Of a stretch of 6,779 nucleotides of DNA, positions 1 through 4,854 are shown in pieces. Each line of letters starts with the position of its first letter. Position 1 is the stretch's first letter. Source of the stretch: Omnitrophica bacterium RBG_13_46_9 (GTDB lineage Bacteria > Omnitrophota > Gorgyraeia > JABMRN01 > RBG-13-46-9); NCBI GenBank assembly GCA_001804045.1, contig MHFD01000009.1:1-6779 (forward strand). Reading direction: 5' to 3'. Position numbers and translations under genes: made by a program. The notes beneath the pieces are model-generated. The model was given only the letters and a program-made list of their open reading frames with translations, had not been told where the DNA came from and ran no database searches.

Positions 1-2
1 CC

Positions 3-19
3 CCAACCTCGTAGGTTGG
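3..19. repeat. Short perfect hairpin (7-bp stem, 3-nt loop)
   Basis: CCAACCT (3-9) and AGGTTGG (13-19) are exact reverse complements around CGT. A second small dyad, TTGG-A-CCAA (16-24), overlaps its right arm. No T-run follows, so it is not an obvious terminator. It sits at the window edge, so any gene it belongs to on the left cannot be seen. Confidence 0.6.
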
Positions 20-204
20 ACCAATATATTTAAGGAGAAGGAGTCAGTCGCGCCCGCCTTAGGCGGACGCCTGTCACGCCCACCTCGGCCTCGTCCCTCG
101 CTTCAACGAGCCACGTAATACAAAGAGTTCCTAAGCTCGGGACGAGATGTCCGCCTCGCTCCCCGAGTCCCATAAAATCCCCGAGTTCAGCTCAGCGTCC
201 ACGT

Positions 205-301
205 CCTTGACATCGAAGAAATTCCCGCCTACGCCGCAGAAGAAATTCATCGTAGATAAGCTACGGCGGGCAGGCATAGAAGAGTATCAAAGATGTCAAG
301 G
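205..301. repeat. Nested inverted-repeat module
   Basis: CCTTGACATC (205-214) is the exact reverse complement of GATGTCAAGG (292-301). Nested inside are CCCGCC (224-229) with GGCGGG (265-270), and CTACG (229-233) with CGTAG (251-255). An overlapping imperfect hairpin pairs GGCAGGC (269-275) with GCCTGCC (301-307) and AAGC with GCTT outside it. AAGAGTAT (280-287) also pairs with ATACTCTT (373-380), next to the second copy of the GC box. So many mutually exclusive pairings suggest a palindromic repeat or decayed mobile element rather than coding DNA. On the minus strand TTGACA (294-299) looks like a -35 element, but no good -10 accompanies it. Confidence 0.5.
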
Positions 302-403
302 CCTGCCGAGGCTTCTCCCTCCCTCATATCAACCCCCGGGATTCCGCCGCCCCCCAATTCCTCCTTCGCTGAATACTCTTGTGTTCAGCTTCGGCGGACA
401 GGC
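259..403. repeat. Two copies of a GC box (consensus AGCTWCGGCGGRCAGGC)
   Basis: Positions 259-275 and 387-403 are 17-mers that differ at two bases. AAGAGTAT lies five bases after the first box (280-287), and its complement ATACTCTT lies six bases before the second (373-380). A related GGCGGAC sequence occurs at 62-68. This is the most repeat-like motif in the island and would be the natural probe for other copies in the same genome. Confidence 0.55.
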
Positions 404-437
404 TTGGGGGTCGGCGGTGCTCACGCCTTCTTTCGCA

Positions 438-485
438 CCAATGCATTCGGATTTTTGGGGCGCGGCAAAAATCCGAATGCATTGG
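438..485. repeat. Perfect 20-bp inverted repeat with 8-nt loop
   Basis: The left arm (438-457, beginning CCAATGCATT) and right arm (466-485, ending AATGCATTGG) are exact reverse complements over 20 bp. They are separated by the loop GGGCGCGG. Each arm contains the 8-bp palindrome AATGCATT. An outer six-base dyad, GTGCTC (417-422) and GAGCAC (487-492), extends the symmetry after unpaired bases. No U-tract follows on either strand, so it is not a canonical intrinsic terminator. A perfect dyad this long is unlikely by chance and suggests a cruciform or hairpin with recent origin or active selection. Confidence 0.9.
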
Positions 486-701
486 GGAGCACACACTCTC
501 TTTGTATGTTTTTTCCTTCATCGCTTCTCCCTGGGGTGGGTGAGGAAGTGGACTTTTTTAAGATCTATCGGTATAAGTCTAGTGTAAACTTGTGTAGAGG
601 TTATCTTCCTGTGTCCTAGCTGTTCCTGTACGTAGCGGATATCAGCGCCGTTTCTTAGAATGTCTGCTGGCCATTTATTTCACTACACCCATCAATTCCT
701 C

Positions 702-729
702 TTGACCTATTTACATAAGTGTGTATAAT
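702..729 (+). promoter_or_regulatory. Sigma70-type promoter TTGACC-16-TATAAT
   Basis: The -35 box TTGACC (702-707) matches consensus at five of six positions. A 16-nt spacer separates it from a perfect -10 box TATAAT (724-729), in AT-rich surroundings. Transcription would begin near 736. The only feature immediately downstream is the short unit ending at the terminator at 792-825, so this promoter probably drives a small RNA or an attenuated leader of the protease gene. Confidence 0.7.
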
Positions 730-735
730 AACTAT

Positions 736-819
736 ACACCACAAGCGGAGTGGATATATGATAATAATATTGATATAACTTGAATTATCGCAAGACGTTA
801 GAAATCTAACGTCTTTTTT
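736..819 (+). ncRNA. Candidate small RNA or leader transcript (about 85 nt)
   Basis: The segment lies between a near-consensus promoter and a strong intrinsic terminator, giving a predicted transcript of about 85 nt. Near its 5' end CCAC (739-742) and GTGG (750-753) can form a small hairpin. The middle is very AT-rich, and the 3' end is the terminator stem. A possible six-codon frame lies inside at 758-778. I do not recognise a known RNA family or riboswitch. It could be an independent small RNA, or the 5' leader of the protease gene with premature termination. The start point is inferred from the promoter. Confidence 0.4.
758..778 (+). CDS. Possible leader peptide MIIILI
   Basis: ATG at 758 is followed by ATA ATA ATA TTG ATA TAA, encoding Met-Ile-Ile-Ile-Leu-Ile. 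A purine-rich GGAGTGG (747-753) stands four bases before the start and could serve as ribosome-binding site. Four isoleucine codons, all the ATA codon, shortly before an intrinsic terminator resemble the layout of an amino-acid attenuation leader. However, the next gene is a protease and not an Ile/Leu biosynthesis gene, and no clear antiterminator is visible. In AT-rich DNA a frame this short can arise by chance. Confidence 0.2.
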   Translation: MIIILI

Positions 820-825
820 ATTTTT
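792..825 (+). terminator. Strong intrinsic terminator
   Basis: A 10-bp perfect stem pairs AAGACGTTAG (792-801) with CTAACGTCTT (806-815) around the loop AAAT. It merges into a T-run at 814-819 and, after one A, five more T. This is a textbook rho-independent terminator on the + strand. It closes the short unit that begins at the promoter at 702-729 and insulates the protease gene, which starts about 110 bases later, unless it is regulated by attenuation. Confidence 0.88.
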
Positions 826-936
826 AAGTATAACAGCCATAACGATTATGAGTAGAAACTTACCAAAAGATATATAAGTACTATGCTATGCCCCCAAAAA
901 TTCTAGTTCGATTTTCAGTAAGGACATAAAAAGCAC

Positions 937-2250
937 ATGATAAATAAATGGATAGATAGACCAGCGAAAAAGCTGGTTTTTTTTATTTCTATATTTGTTT
1001 TCCTGACATACTCTATTTTTGCAGATGTTAATAAAAACGCAGAGAAAGAACTATCAAAACAGCTGGTAAAGCTTGAAGGCGATTTGATTATAGACTGCAC
1101 CAAGATAGATGAGATTATATATCAACGAGGGGCCATATACGAAAATGAAGAAATCACAGCTTATGTGAATAGAATAGCAAAAAGAGTTATGGATGGTGTC
1201 CAAATAGACGATAAGACTGACATAAAAATCAAAATAATAAGAGATCCCATCGTTAACGCGTTCGCATTACCAAACGGGTCTATATATGTGCATACGGGCG
1301 CATTGGCAAGACTGGAAAACGAAGCCCAACTTGCATTCTTGCTGGGGCATGAGATATCACACGTCGACAAAAAAGACGGCGTTTATCATACTCACAGCAC
1401 ACATAAAAAAACAATAGCGTATAAACTTGTCGATATTATATTGGCCCCGACTTCGGTATTTTTTGGCATTCTGGGAGATCTGACACAATTCGCCTTTGGC
1501 ATACTTCACGTGTCTACAGTTACCGGTTATAGCAGAAAGATTGAGGCGAGGGCAGATACCGACAGTATCCTATGGGTGACAGAGAAAGGATACGATCCAG
1601 ATGAGGCCCAAACACTGCTTGAGATTTTTTTAAAAGAAAAAGAGAAATACCAGACCGGTACGGAAATATATTTTCTCATGAATCACCCATCGAATGAATG
1701 GCGGTTAAAAAATATTAAAAGCGCTATAAGCAAAGAATACGGAGATGATGTCAAAGGCGATGTCAAAGAAGAAGAATTTTTATGCAAGATGACGGAAGTA
1801 AAACTTTATAACGCGACTTTGAACATGAAAATGGACCGCATGGAGCACGCAAAAGACAATATAGAATGGGTATTAAATAAGTTCCCGGATAACCCGCACG
1901 CTCATTATCTATTGGGTGAAGTTTTAAGATTAGAGGCAGAAGATAAGACAAAGCTTAAATACGAATTAAACCAGGACAAATGGAAAGAGCTGGAAAAAAA
2001 ATCCAAAGAAAGCAGCTTAGAAGATGGATGGTACAAGGAAGCCATGAATGAGTATGAAGCAGCCTTGAAATGTGACCCAAATTACGTCGATTCTTATAAA
2101 GGCATAGGCCATTTATATTATGCAAAGAAAGACAGAGAAAACGCTTTAACATATTTTAGTAGATATCTTGCAATCTGTCCTGATGCAAAGGATAAAAGAT
2201 ATATAGAAAGTTTAATAAAAAGGCTTAATGATAACCAAAAAGAACTATAG
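937..2250 (+). CDS. M48-family zinc metalloprotease with C-terminal TPRs
   Basis: This 437-residue protein is probably an exported protease of the envelope. A basic N-terminus and hydrophobic segment (about 12-29) form a signal peptide or anchor, with possible cleavage after SIFA. The peptidase domain follows: the conserved NAFALPNGSIYVHTG stretch (107-121), the zinc motif HEISH (138-142) with catalytic Glu139, and the third ligand Glu203 in EARAD (203-207). His250 in NHPS falls where BepA-type enzymes have a regulatory histidine near the zinc. Residues 290-337 and 365-417 are TPR-like helices, so the order signal-M48-TPR matches BepA/YfgC and related proteins that act on outer-membrane protein assembly. 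The start has AGGA 12 bases upstream, and no alternative in-frame ATG lies nearby. A weak promoter (TTACCA at 860, TATGCT at 882) may precede it. The lipoprotein gene follows 24 bases after the stop. The exact substrate is unknown. Confidence 0.9.
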   Translation: MINKWIDRPAKKLVFFISIFVFLTYSIFADVNKNAEKELSKQLVKLEGDLIIDCTKIDEIIYQRGAIYENEEITAYVNRIAKRVMDGVQIDDKTDIKIKIIRDPIVNAFALPNGSIYVHTGALARLENEAQLAFLLGHEISHVDKKDGVYHTHSTHKKTIAYKLVDIILAPTSVFFGILGDLTQFAFGILHVSTVTGYSRKIEARADTDSILWVTEKGYDPDEAQTLLEIFLKEKEKYQTGTEIYFLMNHPSNEWRLKNIKSAISKEYGDDVKGDVKEEEFLCKMTEVKLYNATLNMKMDRMEHAKDNIEWVLNKFPDNPHAHYLLGEVLRLEAEDKTKLKYELNQDKWKELEKKSKESSLEDGWYKEAMNEYEAALKCDPNYVDSYKGIGHLYYAKKDRENALTYFSRYLAICPDAKDKRYIESLIKRLNDNQKEL

Positions 2251-2260
2251 AGACGAACAT

Positions 2261-2270
2261 GAAAGGAGGT
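2261..2270 (+). promoter_or_regulatory. Strong Shine-Dalgarno of the lipoprotein gene
   Basis: GAAAGGAGGT carries the full GGAGG core five bases before the ATG at 2275. It fixes that start and predicts efficient translation of the second gene of the operon, in contrast to the weak site before the protease gene. Confidence 0.88.
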
Positions 2271-2274
2271 TCGC

Positions 2275-3123
2275 ATGGGGTCACTAAGTAAAAAGATTTT
2301 AGCAGGCTTCACGGCAATTGTATTTATTTTAAATGTTACCGGTTGCGCTACGCCGTATATGGTGCACCCGGAATTTAAAGAAAGGCACAAAAATATTGTA
2401 AGCGCTTCTGTCATGCCTCCTGAGGTGGATGCGTATATATTGACATTTCAAGGAGATAAAAAAAGACTTCACGACATCATACCATTAATGGAGAGCACAA
2501 CGGTATCAGAGATGAAAAAAGCCCTTGCCGATAAGGGGTATATTGTAAAAGAACTCGATCTCAGCGAAGAAGCATTGGGTAAAAATCCGGAACTAAGAAC
2601 ATCTCTTTTTAATGTTCGAAAAGTATTTACAAAAACACTGGAAGATATATCGAAAAGAAAACAGAAGAAATTCACCTATTCGATAGGCTCTGAAGTCAAC
2701 GTTTTCGCCGATTTGGCCGATTGTGACATTCTTATTTTTATAAAGGAAGAAGGGGTAAAAAAGAGCGCAGGGGAAGTCGCAAAAGACGTCGCAAAAGGAT
2801 TGGCCATATCCGCGGCATGTATATTATTCGGCGTTGTTTATGTCCCAATTCCAAAAACAGCAGCAGTGTTAATGCATATCGCCATTGTAGATTCAAACGA
2901 CGGCGCGATACTCTGGTATACCAATAATTTATGTAATCCTAATTGGGATCCGGAAAACCAAAAACATATGACCATGCTGATAAAATATCTATTTAAACCA
3001 TTTCCACAGGCGGCGGTTAAAAAATCATATGAGGAACAATTCAAAGTCATCAAAGAAGAAAAAGAGATAGCGCCGCGGGAGAGGGGAACCGTTATCATGC
3101 CGGCAAACCCTTCGACGCCTTGA
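2275..3123 (+). CDS. Lipoprotein of unknown function
   Basis: The 282-residue product has a type II signal peptide: basic residues at 6-7, a hydrophobic core (8-20), and the lipobox VTGC with Cys24 as lipidation site. The next residue is Ala rather than Asp, so in a proteobacterium-like system it would go to the outer membrane. The mature part begins with a short linker, then alternating beta and alpha segments (52-160). A hydrophobic Ala/Gly-rich stretch (168-193) could be a membrane-inserting hairpin or buried core, and a strand-rich part (196-216, ending AILWYTNN) follows. The tail (250-282) is charged, then Pro-rich. The AILWYTNN end recalls small envelope lipoproteins in which a sentence such as 'D-x-x-x-G-x-I-W' closes a beta-sheet, but I cannot name a family. 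Immediate linkage to the M48-TPR protease suggests that it is a partner, substrate or adaptor of that enzyme. This last point is inference from operon structure. Confidence 0.8.
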   Translation: MGSLSKKILAGFTAIVFILNVTGCATPYMVHPEFKERHKNIVSASVMPPEVDAYILTFQGDKKRLHDIIPLMESTTVSEMKKALADKGYIVKELDLSEEALGKNPELRTSLFNVRKVFTKTLEDISKRKQKKFTYSIGSEVNVFADLADCDILIFIKEEGVKKSAGEVAKDVAKGLAISAACILFGVVYVPIPKTAAVLMHIAIVDSNDGAILWYTNNLCNPNWDPENQKHMTMLIKYLFKPFPQAAVKKSYEEQFKVIKEEKEIAPRERGTVIMPANPSTP

Positions 3124-3228
3124 GAGACCACATGTAAAAAATAGAAATAACTGTCATTTCCGCCCCCTGTTTTACTAAAAGCATGAGCGCTAGAAGAGGA
3201 TAAGTAATTTGCATCAGTATAACATGGC

Positions 3229-3262
3229 AAAGTGTAATGACCCCATTAGTCAAGCACTTTTT
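3229..3262 (+). terminator. Weak candidate terminator
   Basis: AAAGTG (3229-3234) pairs with CACTTT (3255-3260), and inside it TAATG (3235-3239) pairs with CATTA (3244-3248) around ACCC. Six unpaired bases sit on the 3' side. A run of five T (3258-3262) ends the structure. The position, about 105 bases after the lipoprotein stop, suits operon termination, but the bulge and low GC make it weak. Confidence 0.35.
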
Positions 3263-3360
3263 AAGTTAGAACAGAGCTCTTTGATCACATTAGAAAAGGT
3301 AAACGTGGTCAAATACAGAAATAGTAAGGAAAAATCGTAATTCCCAAATCTGAAAATATC

Positions 3361-3389
3361 TTTACATTAATGAGCCGTTGTAGTATAGT
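3361..3389 (+). promoter_or_regulatory. Sigma70-type promoter TTTACA-17-TATAGT
   Basis: TTTACA (3361-3366) and TATAGT (3384-3389) each match consensus at five of six positions and have the optimal 17-nt spacing. Transcription from about 3396 would give a short 5' leader before the ATG at 3416. It probably serves the coiled-coil gene and perhaps the hydrolase after it. Confidence 0.65.
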
Positions 3390-3415
3390 TACGTCTGTAA
3401 TCGAAGGTTATAAAT

Positions 3416-3703
3416 ATGGCAAAGGGTAAGAAAAATTCCAGCGACAAAAAATGCGATTCCGAACGCGAGACACGCGTTCTTTTAGAGAAGATTCATTCGG
3501 ACGTTAAGACAATAGCCGAAGGTCATTCTACTATAGTCAACAAGCTAAATGAGCATGACAACAGATTTAACAAAATCGAATCTGAAGTGGAGACCGTTAA
3601 GATGGCTGTTATGGATACAAATCAGCGGGTAAAATCCATAGAGAAAAAGCTCGATGATCACGAAACACACCTATCAAAGGTCGAAGAAAAAGTCCACGCA
3701 TAA
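3416..3703 (+). CDS. Small coiled-coil protein, function unknown
   Basis: This 95-residue protein has no signal peptide or membrane segment, so it is expected to be cytoplasmic. After a basic, Ser-rich start (1-18) it is almost wholly helical and charged. Heptad-like spacing of Leu, Ile and Val runs from about 22 to 94 (for example LLEKI, IVNKL, FNKIESEV, VKSIEKKL, LSKVEEKV). It resembles small coiled-coil proteins common in candidate-phylum genomes that contain a 'DVKTIAEGH' segment (29-37 here). I recall the pattern but know no function. GAAGG (3403-3407) eight bases upstream is a fair ribosome-binding site, and a good promoter precedes it. The hydrolase starts 77 bases after its stop; co-transcription is possible. 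It may oligomerise or act as an adaptor; no partner is evident. Confidence 0.75.
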   Translation: MAKGKKNSSDKKCDSERETRVLLEKIHSDVKTIAEGHSTIVNKLNEHDNRFNKIESEVETVKMAVMDTNQRVKSIEKKLDDHETHLSKVEEKVHA

Positions 3704-3780
3704 GAATCGCTTCATCCAGCATTCCGCATAGTTCTTCCTAAACTTATCTTGTTATAAACTCTACGGGTAGCAAGACGACC

Positions 3781-4518
3781 ATGATGCGCACGGGATTTTT
3801 GATTACGGAAGACAGGCAAAAAATCGCGTATAACCATTACAAGAACGGCAATAAGAAGGTTGTCATTATCATACACGGTTTTTATAACAGTAAGGACTCA
3901 GCGCTATTGCGAAACCTCAGCGAGGAGTTATTTAAAGACTACGATGTCTTTATATTTGATTTGCGAGGGCACGGGCAGAGTACAGGGGCATTTACATGGA
4001 CAAGCAGGGAAAGAAGCGATTTAGAGGCGGTGTTGGATTACTTAAAAGGGAAATATTCAAAAATGGCCATTATCGCTTTTTCGCTGGGAGGGAGCATAAG
4101 CATCAACACGCTGTCGCGCGCTGAGAAACAGGTCGATTCTCTCATATGCATAAGCGTTCCGTCCGATTGCTCGCGAATAGATTATAAATGGTGGAGATTG
4201 GATCTGGAAAATGACATATATTATACGCTTCTCACGAAAGAGGGGCGAAAAGGCAAGGGAACGCGCATAGGTCCTTTTTGGCTGCCGAAAGAGAGCCCCA
4301 TTGATAATATGGAAAAGATTACAGCGCCAACTCTATTTATACATGGGGACAGAGACTGGGTTGTCGATAAGCGACATTCGGAAGCCCTGCATAAAAGAAC
4401 AAACACCAGGAAACGGTTGGTTATCATAGAGAACGGACCTCATGCGGAGTATTTGATAAGGAAGCATCCATTAAAGATATTTGAAGAAATCAAAAACTGG
4501 CTAAAGGCCACTATATGA
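3781..4518 (+). CDS. Alpha/beta-hydrolase (serine hydrolase, lysophospholipase-like)
   Basis: The 245-residue, signal-less product is a compact alpha/beta-hydrolase fold enzyme. Visible landmarks in order: the oxyanion-hole HGF (32-34) after strand VVIII; DLRGHGQS (60-67), typical of the family; the nucleophile elbow AFSLGG (99-104) with Ser101; the acid region HGDRDWVV (188-195) with Asp192; and His221 in NGPHAEYL. The triad Ser101-Asp192-His221 is therefore complete. The elbow has Ala in place of the first Gly of GxSxG, a tolerated variant. A short cap (about 132-178) separates elbow and acid. The sequence resembles bacterial 'lysophospholipase' or cinnamoyl-ester-hydrolase-like relatives, but the natural ester substrate cannot be read from it. 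Two adjacent ATG codons (3781 and 3784) both could start it; no strong Shine-Dalgarno is seen. The following gap has no T-rich terminator. Confidence 0.88.
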   Translation: MMRTGFLITEDRQKIAYNHYKNGNKKVVIIIHGFYNSKDSALLRNLSEELFKDYDVFIFDLRGHGQSTGAFTWTSRERSDLEAVLDYLKGKYSKMAIIAFSLGGSISINTLSRAEKQVDSLICISVPSDCSRIDYKWWRLDLENDIYYTLLTKEGRKGKGTRIGPFWLPKESPIDNMEKITAPTLFIHGDRDWVVDKRHSEALHKRTNTRKRLVIIENGPHAEYLIRKHPLKIFEEIKNWLKATI

Positions 4519-4529
4519 GGTATTAGCGA

Positions 4530-4560
4530 GGGGCCTGGCGGTGAACTTAGGCCTGTCCCC
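4530..4560. repeat. REP-like hairpin after the hydrolase gene
   Basis: GGCCT (4532-4536) pairs with AGGCC (4549-4553) and, after a three-base bulge, GG (4530-4531) can pair with CC. Read on the minus strand, the right edge is GGGGACAGGCCT, which resembles the GGGGACAGGC motif I associate with REP-type repeats near Y1 (IS200-like, RAYT) transposases. No T-run follows, so it is not a typical terminator. The link to RAYT repeats is recollection. Confidence 0.4.
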
Positions 4561-4806
4561 AATTACAATATAAAAACGGAATCCAGAAATCCATTTTTCT
4601 CATCCGACATCCTTGTCCTATAACTGCTGTTCATTGTTTCGCGCTATGGCGCGATAACAGATGTTATTCAGAATTGATCCTGCTGCCCCCCCCCGATATG
4701 CATATCACTAACCCTTCCATATATAGACAACAAAGATGGCATTTTGCCGTATAAAATGTTAAAATATTTTAAAAAGAAAATATATCTAAACTGCAATTAG
4801 GGACAG
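4553..4806. mobile_element. Candidate non-autonomous element with 12-bp terminal inverted repeats
   Basis: CTGTCCCCAATT (4553-4564) and AATTAGGGACAG (4795-4806) are reverse complements at 11 of 12 positions and bound about 254 bp with no reading frame. The interior contains the hairpin TCGCGC-TATG-GCGCGA (4639-4654) with an outer CTGTT/AACAG pairing (4627-4631 and 4656-4660), a C9 tract and an AT-rich right half. The segment fills most of the gap between two genes and harms neither. I see no clear target-site duplication. It could be a MITE, a remnant of a Y1-transposase REP element, or coincidence of two short repeats. Confidence 0.4.
4639..4654. repeat. Perfect 6-bp GC hairpin
   Basis: TCGCGC (4639-4644) pairs with GCGCGA (4649-4654) around TATG. 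Outer CTGTT (4627-4631) and AACAG (4656-4660) can extend it with an asymmetric internal loop. No U-tract follows. It lies in the middle of the TIR-bounded segment. Confidence 0.55.
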
Positions 4807-4818
4807 CAGGAGCGAATT

Positions 4819-4832
4819 CGGCCTGAGGGCCG
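4819..4832. repeat. Small GC hairpin upstream of the SGNH gene
   Basis: CGGCC (4819-4823) pairs with GGCCG (4828-4832) around TGAG, ending 22 bases before the ATG at 4855. It would lie in the 5' leader of the SGNH message, just before the ribosome-binding site; a regulatory role is possible but unsupported. Confidence 0.4.
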
Positions 4833-4835
4833 CCC

Positions 4836-4851
4836 ATAAGGTTATAAGGTT
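4836..4851 (+). promoter_or_regulatory. Doubled ribosome-binding motif (ATAAGGTT twice)
   Basis: ATAAGGTT occurs in perfect tandem at 4836-4843 and 4844-4851. The second AAGG (4846-4849) stands five bases before the ATG at 4855 and supports that start; the first lies too far away for that ATG. The duplication may be slippage or a standby site. Confidence 0.55.
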
Positions 4852-4854
4852 ATT

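Larger units (their letters stand above)
1..500. repeat. GC-rich intergenic repeat island without a convincing gene
   Basis: Hand counting gives about 57% GC for 1-480, against about 29% for 721-900. The stretch is dense in short dyads: CCAACCT/AGGTTGG at 3-19, CCGCCT/AGGCGG at 54-66, CTCGGG/CCCGAG at 136-167, a 10-bp inverted repeat at 205-214 and 292-301, and a GC box repeated at 259-275 and 387-403. TCCCCGAGT occurs twice (160-168 and 178-186), as does GAAGAAATTC (216-225 and 239-248). Two overlapping + strand reading frames (147-587 and 293-619) cross these repeats. They are rich in Pro, Ser and Arg, have no recognisable domain, and look spurious. Such intergenic GC-box repeats remind me of those scattered in candidate-phylum genomes; this is recollection, not a search result. 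I see no RNA gene here. Confidence 0.6.
3124..3415. other. Intergenic gap of 292 bases
   Basis: No reading frame of note and no RNA gene is visible here. The gap contains a weak terminator-like hairpin (3229-3262) and a promoter (3361-3389), which together separate the protease-lipoprotein operon from the coiled-coil gene. Confidence 0.6.
4519..4854. other. Intergenic gap of 336 bases containing repeat structures
   Basis: There is no gene here. The gap holds a hairpin directly after the hydrolase stop (4530-4560), a segment with terminal inverted repeats (4553-4806), an internal 6-bp perfect hairpin (4639-4654), a run of nine C (4686-4694) and an AT-rich part (4740-4790). A GC hairpin (4819-4832) and a doubled ribosome-binding motif precede the SGNH gene. 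Confidence 0.6.

Noticed and set aside
131..277. 48-residue minus-strand frame starting MPARRSLSTM and ending SEADISSRA
   Set aside because: Its C-terminal part looks protein-like in composition, but the start lies inside the GC box, no ribosome-binding site is present and an in-frame stop lies just upstream. It may be a remnant, but I cannot support it as a gene.
1..500. CRISPR array or integron attC cluster
   Set aside because: The repeats are not regularly spaced or identical, there are no uniform spacers, and no attC core sites (RYYYAAC/GTTRRRY) were found at the hairpin ends.
324..521. Minus-strand frame across the 438-485 hairpin
   Set aside because: The palindrome makes it translate SPMHSDF and KIRMHW-type mirror segments on both strands; it has no family resemblance.
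147..619. Two overlapping + strand reading frames (147-587 and 293-619) in the repeat island
   Set aside because: They cross the GC boxes and the perfect hairpin, are Pro/Ser/Arg-rich, have no recognisable domain and no ribosome-binding site; they read as translations of repeat DNA.
655..840. Minus-strand 61-residue frame over the promoter-terminator unit
   Set aside because: It is AT-rich and low in complexity, and it overlaps a convincing + strand promoter and terminator.
2118..2414. Minus-strand 98-residue frame spanning the protease-lipoprotein junction
   Set aside because: It is a shadow of two well-supported + strand genes and has no start signal.
2838..3230. Minus-strand 130-residue frame over the end of the lipoprotein gene
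   Set aside because: Most of it is antisense to the lipoprotein coding sequence, and it shows no domain or ribosome-binding site.
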